Source: an uncultured Eubacteriales bacterium
GTDB taxonomy: Bacteria; Bacillota; Clostridia; Peptostreptococcales; Anaerovoracaceae
Length of the DNA stretch: 21,455 nt
Direction: 5' to 3'
Assembly (NCBI GenBank): GCA_900540145.1
Contig: UQEW01000037.1
Coordinates: 1-21,455, forward strand
Positions 7,691-15,467 of the stretch are shown here, in pieces. Positions within the stretch are counted from its first letter, which is position 1. Every line of letters starts with the position of its first letter. The notes under the pieces were generated by a model. That model did no database searches. It saw nothing but the letters and a program-made list of their open reading frames with translations, and was not told the DNA's origin. A program made the position numbers and the translations under genes.

Positions 7691-9100
7691 ATGTTTATAA
7701 TAACTTTTATGAAAAAGAAAAAATATGCAAAAGACCAGCGCAGCACTTTGTTGGTCTCAGTAACTACATCGTTTATAACAACTTTTATCGGAAGTGCGCT
7801 CAATCTGTCAGTTCCGGATATTGAAAAAGAATTTGGAGTAAGCGCCGCGGCAGTAGGGTGGGTGGTCACAATTTATATGATGACTTGTGCGGCTCTGGCT
7901 GTACCTTTTGGAAAGATAGCTGATGTGTTTCAGAGAAAAGCAATACTCTGGATAGGAATACTGATATTCGGACTTAGCTCTCTGGCCGCGGTATTTTCAC
8001 AAGAAATGTGGATGTTGCTGGTTTTTAGGTTTTGCCAGGGACTGGGTGCGTCTATGATATTCAGCACTAATATTGCAATTTTGACAGGCGCTTTTGATAA
8101 GGAAATGAGAGGAAGGGTCATTGGGTATTCCACCAGTGCAACTTATACAGGCCTTTCTGCCGGCCCGGTATTAGGAGGATTCCTGAATTATAATTTCGGC
8201 TGGAGATCTATCTTCATAGCTGCTGCGGCAGTGTCTGCCGTGGCGCTTTATGGTGCCTTAAAAAAATTGCCTTCCGAAAAGAAGACGGTACAAAGACATT
8301 CTTTAGACTGGAAAGGCATGACTTTGTATGTCTTAGCTATAGTAGGAATAATGTATGGATTGTCTGTAATTACTACTAGGTCAATAGGCTCGTTTGTCTT
8401 AGCTTTCGGTCTGTTGATGCTTATTCTGTTTATTAGGGCAGAAGAAAAAGAAAAATATCCGGTGATGGAAGTAAAAATGTTTAAGGAGAACTTATCGTAT
8501 ACTTTTTCCAACTTGGCTGCGCTGCTTAATTACGGAGCCACATATGCCATAAGTTATCTCATATCGATATATATTCAGGTGATTATGGGATTTGACTCTC
8601 AAAAAGCCGGTTTGATACTTATAGCTTCACCGCTGGTAATGGCGCTTTTATCGCCTGTAGCAGGCAGAATGTCGGACAAGCATTCGCCGTATGTATTGTC
8701 TTCAGTGGGTATGGCAATATGCACAGCAGCTCTCGTAATGTTTTCTTTTTTATCTGAAAACAGCAGTTTAGTAAGGCTGATAGTTACTCTGGCCATTTCC
8801 GGCATAGGGTTTGCCTTATTTACTTCACCTAATACCAGTGCTGTCATGGCTGCTGTAAAAAAAGAAGATTACGGGATTGCCTCATCTGTTTTGTCTACCA
8901 TGAGGTCTATAGGGCACACTGTCAGCATGGCTATAGTAACTGTAGTTGTAGGAGCATATATGGGTAATACGCCTTTGAGTGAAGCTCCGGTAGATATAAT
9001 GATGGATACCATTCATACTTGCTTTTATGCATTTACAGCCTTATGTCTTATTGGAATTTTTATGGCATTGAAAAGGAAAACATGTTATAATACTTTCTAA
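7691..9100 (+). CDS. MFS drug/metabolite exporter, DHA2 (EmrB/QacA-like) family
   Basis: 469 residues with about 14 hydrophobic spans. MFS motif A is seen as GKIADVFQRKAIL after the second span, and the exporter-type motif C as GLSAGPVLGG in the fifth, both typical of proton-coupled 14-span drug exporters. The N-terminus carries a basic stretch (MKKKKYAKDQR). Start choice is uncertain: neither ATG 7691 (preceded by an in-frame TAA) nor ATG 7709 has a recognisable ribosome binding site, unlike every other gene here. It is first of a plus-strand run, 70 nt after spoIVA and 25 nt before cardiolipin synthase. Substrate unknown; export of an antimicrobial or of an envelope precursor are both possible. 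Confidence 0.85.
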   Translation: MFIITFMKKKKYAKDQRSTLLVSVTTSFITTFIGSALNLSVPDIEKEFGVSAAAVGWVVTIYMMTCAALAVPFGKIADVFQRKAILWIGILIFGLSSLAAVFSQEMWMLLVFRFCQGLGASMIFSTNIAILTGAFDKEMRGRVIGYSTSATYTGLSAGPVLGGFLNYNFGWRSIFIAAAAVSAVALYGALKKLPSEKKTVQRHSLDWKGMTLYVLAIVGIMYGLSVITTRSIGSFVLAFGLLMLILFIRAEEKEKYPVMEVKMFKENLSYTFSNLAALLNYGATYAISYLISIYIQVIMGFDSQKAGLILIASPLVMALLSPVAGRMSDKHSPYVLSSVGMAICTAALVMFSFLSENSSLVRLIVTLAISGIGFALFTSPNTSAVMAAVKKEDYGIASSVLSTMRSIGHTVSMAIVTVVVGAYMGNTPLSEAPVDIMMDTIHTCFYAFTALCLIGIFMALKRKTCYNTF

Positions 9101-9125
9101 ATAAGACAAAAAATAAGGATTTTTT

Positions 9126-10595
9126 ATGGAAAGCATTTGGAATTTTATCGTAGAATTATTTACAACACCTATTACTCTTTATATAATAAACGCTCTGTTG
9201 ATAATTACAGTTATTTTTAATGAGAGAAAGTCTTCATCGGCTATACTGGCATGGATAATGGTCATGACGTTTATTCCTGTATTGGGATTTATACTGTACC
9301 TTGTCTTAAACCAGAATATTTCCAGAAGAAAAATCAATAAAATGACTGAAAATGAGGAAAAAGTCATAAGCAGCGCAATCCGGACACAGATGGAGAGCAT
9401 GGATGACGGTACGTATCAGTTTAATTCGGAAAGCACAGAAAAATGGAAACATCTCATAAAGCTTAATCATGTGTACGGAAGCTCATATTACACTCAGGAT
9501 AATGAAATTGAGCTGATAACCGATGGAAATCAGTTGATGAAGGCACTGGTGGAAGATATAAAAAAGGCTAAAAAAAGCGTTAATGTCGAGTTCTTCATAA
9601 TAAAAAGAGATAAGACAGGCAGAGATTTTATAGATGTATTGACTCAAAAAGCTCGAGAGGGCGTTGAAGTCAGACTCCTTATGGACGCATTGGGAAGCAG
9701 ATATATAACAAGAGGAGTACTGAGCGATTATCTGGCAGCCGGCGGCAAAGTGGGATATTTCTTTAAACCTAAGTTGATATTTTTAGGGCTGAAGCTCAAT
9801 TACAGAAATCATAGAAAGATAACAGTTATCGACAATAAGATCGCATATATCGGCGGATATAACGTGGCCAAGGAATATGTGGGAAAGAAGAAAAAGTTCG
9901 GTTATTGGAGAGATACTCATATCAAGATCCAGGGAAGCAGCGTACATGACCTTAACGCAAGGTTTGTATTGGATTGGAGATTTACTACAAAAGAAAAAAT
10001 TGAAGTTTTAACAGAAGCAGAGTCAGTCAGCATGTGGAAAATGGGAAATAAAGGCGTACAAATATTGTCATCAGGTCCTGAAGACCCAAAAGAAGAAATC
10101 AAAAGGGCATTTATGAAGATGATAACTTATGCCGAAAGAAATGTTTATGTGCAGACCCCTTATTTTGTACCTGACCAAAGTATTCTGGAATCATTAAAGA
10201 TGGCTTCACAGTCAGGGGCTGACGTAAGAGTAATGATACCATGTATGCCGGATCATCCCTTTGTGTATTGGGCAACTTATTCATATATAGGAGAGCTTTT
10301 GCGTTCAGGCGCCAGAGTATGGATATATGATAACGGATTTCTTCACGCAAAGACATTGGTGGTAGATGGAGAAGTTGCCAGCGTAGGCTCTACTAATTTC
10401 GACAACAGAAGTTTCAGACTTAATTTTGAGACTAATGCCATAATATACGATCAAGAATTTGCAAGACAGATGGAAAAGACCTTTGAGAATGACATGCTGA
10501 AAGGTCATGAGCTTACTCTTGCTCAGTATAACAAGCGTAGTATAATAATAAGGCTAAAAGAAGTAGTGTCGAGACTTCTGAGCGATATACTTTAG
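9126..10595 (+). CDS. cls: Cardiolipin synthase, phospholipase D family
   Basis: 489 residues, the usual length. Two N-terminal membrane helices (about 12-31 and 38-60) are followed by two HKD catalytic motifs: NHRKITVIDNKIAYIGGYN (His229, Lys231, Asp236) and LHAKTLVVDGEVASVGSTN (His407, Lys409, Asp414). The enzyme condenses two phosphatidylglycerols into cardiolipin and glycerol at the inner face of the membrane. An AAGGA site lies 6 nt upstream. It starts 25 nt after the MFS gene and ends 10 nt before the ATP-grasp gene, so co-transcription is likely. Cardiolipin synthases next to other envelope genes may act on a specialised lipid; nothing in this sequence shows that. Confidence 0.95.
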   Translation: MESIWNFIVELFTTPITLYIINALLIITVIFNERKSSSAILAWIMVMTFIPVLGFILYLVLNQNISRRKINKMTENEEKVISSAIRTQMESMDDGTYQFNSESTEKWKHLIKLNHVYGSSYYTQDNEIELITDGNQLMKALVEDIKKAKKSVNVEFFIIKRDKTGRDFIDVLTQKAREGVEVRLLMDALGSRYITRGVLSDYLAAGGKVGYFFKPKLIFLGLKLNYRNHRKITVIDNKIAYIGGYNVAKEYVGKKKKFGYWRDTHIKIQGSSVHDLNARFVLDWRFTTKEKIEVLTEAESVSMWKMGNKGVQILSSGPEDPKEEIKRAFMKMITYAERNVYVQTPYFVPDQSILESLKMASQSGADVRVMIPCMPDHPFVYWATYSYIGELLRSGARVWIYDNGFLHAKTLVVDGEVASVGSTNFDNRSFRLNFETNAIIYDQEFARQMEKTFENDMLKGHELTLAQYNKRSIIIRLKEVVSRLLSDIL

Positions 10596-10605
10596 GAGGG
10601 TACAA

Positions 10606-11628
10606 ATGGAAAACAGATTGCAGTATTATATGAGAGTTATAAAAGGGGCCAGCTTTGAGAAGTTTTCTAAAGTTCTCAATAACGCCCATGAAAGATCGGG
10701 GAAGAGCAAGATTTTCATCTTTTTCGATATGATAAACTGCACTTTGCGTTACGGTTCAGGATATAACGACTATGTAATATTTGAGTTTTGGAACTTGAAT
10801 CATAAACAAAGAGATACTTATATGACAAGAATGAGAAGCAAGAAGTTCATCATGTTTATGAATGACCATTCTTATGCTCATTATTTTGACAACAAGAATG
10901 AATTCAATGAAAGGTTCAAGAAGTATATAGGAAGAGAATGTCTTGATTTGGAAACAGCTACCGATGAAGATATAGAAAACTTCTTCAAAACCAGGAAAAA
11001 AATCTTTGCCAAGATGAAGGACCTAAGCTGCGGAATCGGATGTGAATCTCTTGAGACCAAGAATTTTGAAAGCGCAGAAGCCTTTGTAAAATACGTAAGA
11101 GAAAAGGGATTTGCCACTATAGAGGACGTGATTGAGAATCATCCTGACATTGCAAAAATATACCCGTTTTCAGCCAACACAATGAGAATGATAACTTTGG
11201 TGGACGCTAAAGGCGAAGCTCATTGTGTGTACGCTGTTTTCAAAATGGGAATCAACGGAAGGGTAGTTGACAATTACGGACTTCACGGCCCTGTTGATAT
11301 CGAGACCGGCGAATTCCTTTATCCGGCTCATTCAGGGGATACGACAGCAGGAGTACATTATACTGAACATCCATACAGCCATTTTCCTCTCATAGGCTAT
11401 AAGGTACCGTATATGAAAGAAGCGGTCGAAATGGTCAAACAGGCTGCGCTGGAAATACCTCAGATGAGGTATGTGGGCTGGGACGTAGCCATAACGCCTA
11501 CCGGTCCTGCCATAATCGAAGGCAACAACTATTGCGCTCATGACTTCTGGCAGCTTCCGGGTCAAACTCCCGGGGGTATCGGCATAATGCCTACGATAAA
11601 GAAGATAATACCTGAGTTTAAATGTTAA
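10606..11628 (+). CDS. Sugar-transfer-associated ATP-grasp protein
   Basis: 340 residues. The C-terminal half (about 185-335) resembles the sugar-transfer-associated ATP-grasp domain: PFSANTMRMITLVD (nucleotide-site strand), FKMGINGRVVDNYG, and a metal/substrate segment GWDVAITPTGPAIIEGNN, where the GWDV Asp and the EGN Glu/Asn match the ATP-grasp Mg-binding residues. The N-terminal part is basic and helical and matches nothing I can name. ATP-grasp enzymes join a carboxylate to an amine or thiol through an acyl phosphate; this subfamily is mostly found in polysaccharide and capsule gene clusters. A strong AGGAGGG site sits just behind the cls stop (10-nt gap). It is followed after 75 nt by the MurT-like ligase, so two ATP-dependent ligases of different folds are adjacent. 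Confidence 0.8.
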   Translation: MENRLQYYMRVIKGASFEKFSKVLNNAHERSGKSKIFIFFDMINCTLRYGSGYNDYVIFEFWNLNHKQRDTYMTRMRSKKFIMFMNDHSYAHYFDNKNEFNERFKKYIGRECLDLETATDEDIENFFKTRKKIFAKMKDLSCGIGCESLETKNFESAEAFVKYVREKGFATIEDVIENHPDIAKIYPFSANTMRMITLVDAKGEAHCVYAVFKMGINGRVVDNYGLHGPVDIETGEFLYPAHSGDTTAGVHYTEHPYSHFPLIGYKVPYMKEAVEMVKQAALEIPQMRYVGWDVAITPTGPAIIEGNNYCAHDFWQLPGQTPGGIGIMPTIKKIIPEFKC

Positions 11629-11703
11629 TGCTTTGAAAACGGTTTGCAATATCTTTTTAAAGACAATTTCAATTAATTTTATTATTGAGGATAAGCTTTT
11701 ATT

Positions 11704-13083
11704 ATGGGTAAAATAAGGTTTTTTATGGCGCTTTGGGCAGCCAAGCTGTCCATAATAGCTTTAAAGATAACAAGACACAACGGCACTAATTTTCCGGGAA
11801 TCGTGGCTATTAAAATATGCCCTGACTTTTTAAAACAGGTCAAGAAACCGGGAAAAATAATCGGGATAACAGGAACTAACGGCAAGACTACAGTATGCAA
11901 TTTAGCTATAGATATGTTTAAGCAGGATGGCAAAGAAGTGCTTAATAACAATTTGGGTTCGAACATCAATACCGGTATAGCCACGGCCTTCATAACGGGT
12001 ACGGGCATTTTCGGAAGAGTAAAATACGATACGGCTGTACTGGAAATGGATGAGAGATCGGCGCCGCTGCTTTTCCCGACCATCAAACCTGATTGGCTTT
12101 TGATAAATAATTTGACGAGAGATTCCATAATGAGAAATGGTCATCCCGAGTATATAGGCCGTATTCTTACGGAAGAAATGTACAGCGAGACTAAACTTTT
12201 GCTTAATGGTGATGATCTTATCGCCAGCAGCATAGCTCCTGATAATGAAAGAAAGTATTTCGGCATAGAAAGCTTGGATTCTGATGTGACAGAATGCATT
12301 AACTTGGTCAACGATTTGCGGATATGCCCTAAGTGCAATAGCCTTTTGAAATACAGACACAGAAGATATCATCACATAGGCAAGGCATATTGTCCGGACT
12401 GCGGTTTCGAGTCTCCTAAATGCGATTATGAGGGCAAGAACGTCGATTTGGAGCAGATGACTATAGATATAGAGGAGAAAGACGGCACAGGTCAATACAG
12501 GCTGCTCAATGACAGCGTGTTTAACATATATAACGTGGTGGCTATCGTAGCTCTTTTCCGTGAGCTGGGATACAGCAAAGAGCGAGTTGCAGAGCTTCTT
12601 GCAAAGGTAGATATAGTGAAGAGCAGGTTTGACGTGAAAGAAGTCGGCGGCCACAGAATCATAAAGCAGATGTCAAAAGACAGGAATTCTCTCGGCACTT
12701 CCAGAGCCTTCGATTATGTTTCAGGAAGACCGGGAGATAAAGAACTGATTTTGATGATGAATAACTTGAGTGATAGCAGACATTGGTCGGAAAATGTATG
12801 TTGGCTTTATGACGCTGATTTTGAATTTTTAAACAAGGACGATATCAAGAATATAATAGTTACAGGGCCTAGAGCAAAGGATTATTATCTGAGGCTCAAA
12901 ATGGCCGGCATAGATGACAGCAGAATTTCTTTTGCGGAACATGAGCTGGATTCGCCTCAAAAGCTAAAGCTTTATGAGAACGCTGATATATATATTTTGT
13001 ATGGTACGGACTCTATAGAACTATGCAACAGCGTAGCGTCCAACGTAGAGAAAGTTATTGCGGAAAGAGGTGAAACAGCGTGA
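11704..13083 (+). CDS. murT: MurT-like Mur ligase (lipid II isoglutaminyl synthase large-subunit family), divergent
   Basis: 459 residues. The MurT architecture is intact: N-terminal FFMALWAAKLS segment, P-loop GITGTNGKTT (54-63), NNLGSNINTGIATA (82-95), a Cys4 zinc ribbon inserted in the central domain (Cys208, Cys211, Cys230, Cys233) and the C-terminal MurT domain. With GatD, MurT amidates the D-Glu alpha-carboxylate of lipid II, ATP activating the carboxylate and GatD supplying ammonia. Compared from memory with staphylococcal and streptococcal MurT, two normally conserved stretches differ: the AKNPAG-like segment is SKDRNS (324-329), and the ADGRDVSW region is SDSRHWSENVCW (356-367), though LYDADFE after it is kept. 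The first in-frame ATG follows a distant GAGGA (12 nt). It overlaps the GatD-like gene by 4 nt, so translational coupling is likely. The symbol denotes family, not proven activity. Confidence 0.85.
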   Translation: MGKIRFFMALWAAKLSIIALKITRHNGTNFPGIVAIKICPDFLKQVKKPGKIIGITGTNGKTTVCNLAIDMFKQDGKEVLNNNLGSNINTGIATAFITGTGIFGRVKYDTAVLEMDERSAPLLFPTIKPDWLLINNLTRDSIMRNGHPEYIGRILTEEMYSETKLLLNGDDLIASSIAPDNERKYFGIESLDSDVTECINLVNDLRICPKCNSLLKYRHRRYHHIGKAYCPDCGFESPKCDYEGKNVDLEQMTIDIEEKDGTGQYRLLNDSVFNIYNVVAIVALFRELGYSKERVAELLAKVDIVKSRFDVKEVGGHRIIKQMSKDRNSLGTSRAFDYVSGRPGDKELILMMNNLSDSRHWSENVCWLYDADFEFLNKDDIKNIIVTGPRAKDYYLRLKMAGIDDSRISFAEHELDSPQKLKLYENADIYILYGTDSIELCNSVASNVEKVIAERGETA

Positions 13084-13814
13084 AGATAGAAGTTCTTTTT
13101 CCGGAAATATGTAACCTGTACGGGGATTTGGCCAATGTGACCTATTTAAAGAGATGCGTGCCGGAAGCAGAAATAATAAATACAAGCCTTAAGGAGGAAC
13201 CGCTCTTTGTAAGGGAAAAACCGGATTTAATTTATATGGGCACGACGACTGAAAGAGGTCAGTTGCTGGCTATAGAAGCTTTATCCAAGTATAAGGAGAA
13301 TATAAAAGAGTCAATAGAGCAGGGTGCGAATTTTTTGATAACAGGCAATGCCGGAGAAATATTTGCCAATGAAATAATAGAAGAAGATAAAAAAGTAGCC
13401 GACGGTCTAGGTATTCTTGATTTTACGGCAAAACGAAAGGCGAGAAAAAGGTTCAATTCTCTTTATCTGGGAGACTTTGTTCCCGATGGTGATGAAGAGC
13501 CTATTAAGATGGTTGGATTTAAGACGGTGTTTGGCTTTGGATATGGTGATATTTCCGACAAATACCTTTTCATGACGGAAAGAGGATTTGCCATGAACCC
13601 TGAAATAAAGGAAGAGGGCATAAGGATCAATAATCTGTTTTTTACTTATATAATAGGTCCGCTGCTCATACTTAACCCGCCTTTCACCAAATGGTTCCTT
13701 AAGAATGTTCTCAACGTGGAAAACCCTTCACTGGCTTATGAAGAAGCAGCTATGGACGCATATTTGACCAGGGTGAAAGAATACTCTGATCCAAAGACTG
13801 GGTTTACTTATTAA
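13080..13814 (+). CDS. gatD: GatD-like glutamine amidotransferase subunit lacking the catalytic Cys and His
   Basis: 244 residues, collinear with GatD (243 in S. aureus). Recognisable blocks are NLYGDLANVTYLKR (12-25), GLGILDF (109-115), VGF (145-147), KEEGIRINNL (177-186) and TYIIGPLLILNP (189-200). Normal GatD releases ammonia from glutamine for MurT using Cys94 in ICGGYQ and His189 in TYLHGP. Here the corresponding segments read LITGNAGEIF (86-95), with Gly89 at the Cys position, and TYIIGP, with Ile192 at the His position. The GFENHGG motif is GFKTVFG, and the oxyanion-region GGG is GTT. Only Cys11 and Cys26 exist in the protein, far from the active site. The reading frame is intact and the fold-defining residues are kept, so this is not a decayed pseudogene. 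Inference: a non-hydrolysing structural or regulatory partner of the upstream ligase. A strong terminator follows. Confidence 0.82.
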   Translation: MKIEVLFPEICNLYGDLANVTYLKRCVPEAEIINTSLKEEPLFVREKPDLIYMGTTTERGQLLAIEALSKYKENIKESIEQGANFLITGNAGEIFANEIIEEDKKVADGLGILDFTAKRKARKRFNSLYLGDFVPDGDEEPIKMVGFKTVFGFGYGDISDKYLFMTERGFAMNPEIKEEGIRINNLFFTYIIGPLLILNPPFTKWFLKNVLNVENPSLAYEEAAMDAYLTRVKEYSDPKTGFTY

Positions 13815-13847
13815 TGAATTTTGTAAATTGAATGACATGTTTAAAAG

Positions 13848-13884
13848 CCCGGAAGAACAGGACAACCGGTTCTTCCGGGTTTTA
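13848..13884 (+). terminator. Rho-independent terminator of the MurT/GatD-like run
   Basis: An 11-bp perfect stem CCCGGAAGAAC (13848-13858) / GTTCTTCCGGG (13869-13879), 10-nt loop, followed by TTTTAATAATTTT. It lies 34 nt after the GatD-like stop and closes the plus-strand gene run. Confidence 0.9.
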
Positions 13885-13951
13885 ATAATTTTGCAACATA
13901 GCCAGCCGGCGGCCTGTCGAATTGCTAAGCGATCAAGACAGCATGGAAGCC

Positions 13952-13993
13952 ATTCAGATGGTATGCAAAGCTATTCAGATGGTATGCAAAGTT
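13952..13993 (-). repeat. 21-bp tandem duplication across the stop codon of the LysM gene
   Basis: Two plus-strand units of 21 bp, 13952-13972 and 13973-13993, share the 19-base core ATTCAGATGGTATGCAAAG. Read on the minus strand they encode the last residues of the LysM protein (Leu-Cys-Ile-Pro-Ser-Glu) followed by TAG; the second, downstream unit encodes the same six residues in frame but then TGG in place of TAG. Confidence 0.9.
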
Positions 13994-14327
13994 CTGTGCC
14001 TATGAGCATGTTATAAGGGTCAATGTTAGGATTTGCTCTCATAAGGTTGTCAAGCTTGATACCGTGCTTTTTTGCGATTAAGTACAACGTGTCTCCTGCA
14101 GACACAACGTGAGTCTGTTGGCAGCGCTCAGGCGCAGGAGCTTGCGGAAGCTGATCTTCTGTTCCTGGTATGCACAGACGCAAACCTATCTGAAGATTGT
14201 AGGGATTGTCTATCCCATTGACTCTCATAAGTAAGCTGACAGGCAAATCATATTTTTCAGCAATGGAATGTAGCGTATCACCTTCGTTTACCGTATAAAC
14301 ATCAATGCAAACTAGAGATGTATTCAT
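13971..14327 (-). CDS. Small protein with two LysM domains, no signal peptide
   Basis: 118 residues. Two LysM (glycan-binding) modules: residues about 10-54 (YTVNEGDTLHSIAEKY ... NLQIGLRLCIP) and about 73-117 (HVVSAGDTLYLIAKKH ... NMLIGTELCIP), joined by a Pro/Gln-rich linker. LysM binds GlcNAc-containing polymers such as peptidoglycan. There is no signal peptide or membrane segment, so it stays on the side where it is made; in a spore former, a mother-cell protein that binds cortex or coat is the natural reading (compare SafA-type LysM coat proteins). AGGTGG lies 6 nt before the ATG. A CATAGGATA on the minus strand (14382-14390) resembles a sigma-K -10, but no matching -35 was found. The 3' end sits in a tandem duplication. 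Confidence 0.8.
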   Translation of the reverse strand: MNTSLVCIDVYTVNEGDTLHSIAEKYDLPVSLLMRVNGIDNPYNLQIGLRLCIPGTEDQLPQAPAPERCQQTHVVSAGDTLYLIAKKHGIKLDNLMRANPNIDPYNMLIGTELCIPSE

Positions 14328-14439
14328 AAAAAACCACCTTTCAGTCAGGCAAATAAGCCTTTTTTCTTACAATATATTATTTATCCTATGAGAAAAATGT
14401 GATAAAATAACGATAATATTTTAATCTAAGGGGTAAAAG

Positions 14440-15159
14440 ATGAGAGAAGATTTCAGGAGAATGTTCAGAAATGTCAATCCGGCTATATTAATAATAATAT
14501 GCGTTTTACTTGTCAACAATATGCTGTCTTCCAACCAAAGCATAGGTCAATGGTTCATAACCGAGCTTATGACTCTGCCTGGTATCATAGTAGGACTTAC
14601 CTTTCACGAAGCAGCCCATGGATTTGTTTCTTACTGGCTTGGCGATCCGACGCCTAAGCTGCAGGGGAGGCTATCCCTTAACCCGTTAAGACATATCGAT
14701 CCGATAGGATTTTTAGCTTTGATATTTGCAGGGTTCGGATGGGGACAGCCGGTCCAGATCAATCCTTCTTACTATAAGCACAGAAGAATTGACGAAACAA
14801 TGGTAGCTCTGGCCGGAGTAGTAACTAATTTTATCATAGCGGCGATTTCAGCCGGCGCCATCAGACTGTTGTTCAATTCAACAGGCGGATATATCTACGG
14901 CGGATTTAATGAAATTTTATTTTACATATTATACTATATGATGACCATCAATTTAGTATTGATGATTTTCAACCTGCTGCCTGTCCCACCGCTGGATGGG
15001 TTCGGTATCATTACTCAGATATTCAAGCTGGACAGATATTCCTGGTACTATCCACTGTACAACAACGGATTTTATATTTTGATGATACTTATAATATTTA
15101 ACGTGACAGACAAAATATTGTCTCCGGCGATAATGTTTTTTGTAAGCCTCTTGCTGTAG
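14440..15159 (+). CDS. Site-2 protease family (M50-type) membrane metalloprotease
   Basis: 239 residues with about five or six hydrophobic spans. The zinc motif HEAAH (His56, Glu57, His60) lies in a membrane segment, and the second conserved motif NLLPVPPLDG (178-187, Asp186 as third ligand) lies in a later span. The middle loop GRLSLNPLRHIDPIG is the usual signature of the short, PDZ-less branch. Members cut substrates within the membrane, but the substrates of this short branch are mostly unknown. In a spore former SpoIVFB is a relative; this protein belongs to the more common housekeeping type and is not next to spoIVFA. An AAGGGG site precedes the ATG. It is transcribed alone, divergent from the LysM gene. 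Confidence 0.9.
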   Translation: MREDFRRMFRNVNPAILIIICVLLVNNMLSSNQSIGQWFITELMTLPGIIVGLTFHEAAHGFVSYWLGDPTPKLQGRLSLNPLRHIDPIGFLALIFAGFGWGQPVQINPSYYKHRRIDETMVALAGVVTNFIIAAISAGAIRLLFNSTGGYIYGGFNEILFYILYYMMTINLVLMIFNLLPVPPLDGFGIITQIFKLDRYSWYYPLYNNGFYILMILIIFNVTDKILSPAIMFFVSLLL

Positions 15160-15196
15160 GCTGACAAAATCTTTGAATTTTCGCAATTTTGTCAGC
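15160..15196 (+). terminator. Hairpin directly after the site-2 protease gene
   Basis: An 11-bp perfect inverted repeat, GCTGACAAAAT (15160-15170) / ATTTTGTCAGC (15186-15196), with a 15-nt loop, starts one base after the stop codon. There is no strong U-tract behind it, so it may be an RNA-stabilising stem or part of a composite terminator with the hairpin at 15264. Confidence 0.5.
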
Positions 15197-15263
15197 AAAT
15201 TTACATAAAATGGAATTTTTCCCGTTGCGAAAGCGAGAAAAATGTAAAAAATCATAAAAATTA

Positions 15264-15306
15264 GACAAAAAGTCTGCAAAACCGGTGATTTTGCAGACTT
15301 TTTGTC
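15264..15306. terminator. 18-bp perfect inverted repeat, probable bidirectional terminator
   Basis: The two arms (15264-15281 and 15289-15306) are perfect reverse complements around a 7-nt loop CCGGTGA. The arms contain A and T tracts (GACAAAAAGTC / GACTTTTTGTC), followed by AATGTTTTTC, so the structure can act as a terminator for the upstream gene. It is unusually long and perfect. Confidence 0.7.
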
Positions 15307-15467
15307 AATGTTTTTCAAAAAAAGTCTGCGACGGCGGGATTTCGACGAATTTCGACATGAATTTGGAGCCTGTTGATGTAAAAATGTTGAAAAAATTGAT
15401 TTTTTGTCAGCAAGCTATATCAGCTGCGGCTTTTTCTATAGAGATTTTTCACATAAAAGAAAAAATA
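15307..15467. other. Repeat-rich non-coding spacer upstream of clpB
   Basis: No gene is supported here. It holds partial copies of the neighbouring hairpins: AAAAAGTCTGC (15319-15329) repeats part of the left arm at 15267-15277, and TTTTGTCAGCAA (15402-15413) repeats 15187-15198 exactly. A near-tandem ATTTCGAC pair occurs at about 15340-15358. These look like remnants of a duplicated or mobile hairpin element. Confidence 0.55.

Noticed and set aside
11902..12654. 250-codon minus-strand frame opposite the MurT-like gene
   Set aside because: It is a shadow of a clearly homologous gene on the plus strand; the aromatic-rich composition is typical of antisense translation. The same applies to the long minus-strand frames opposite clpB and spoIVA.
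13828..14016. 62-codon plus-strand frame after the GatD-like gene
   Set aside because: It overlaps the strong terminator and the antisense end of the LysM gene, and its repeated residues come from the 21-bp duplication.
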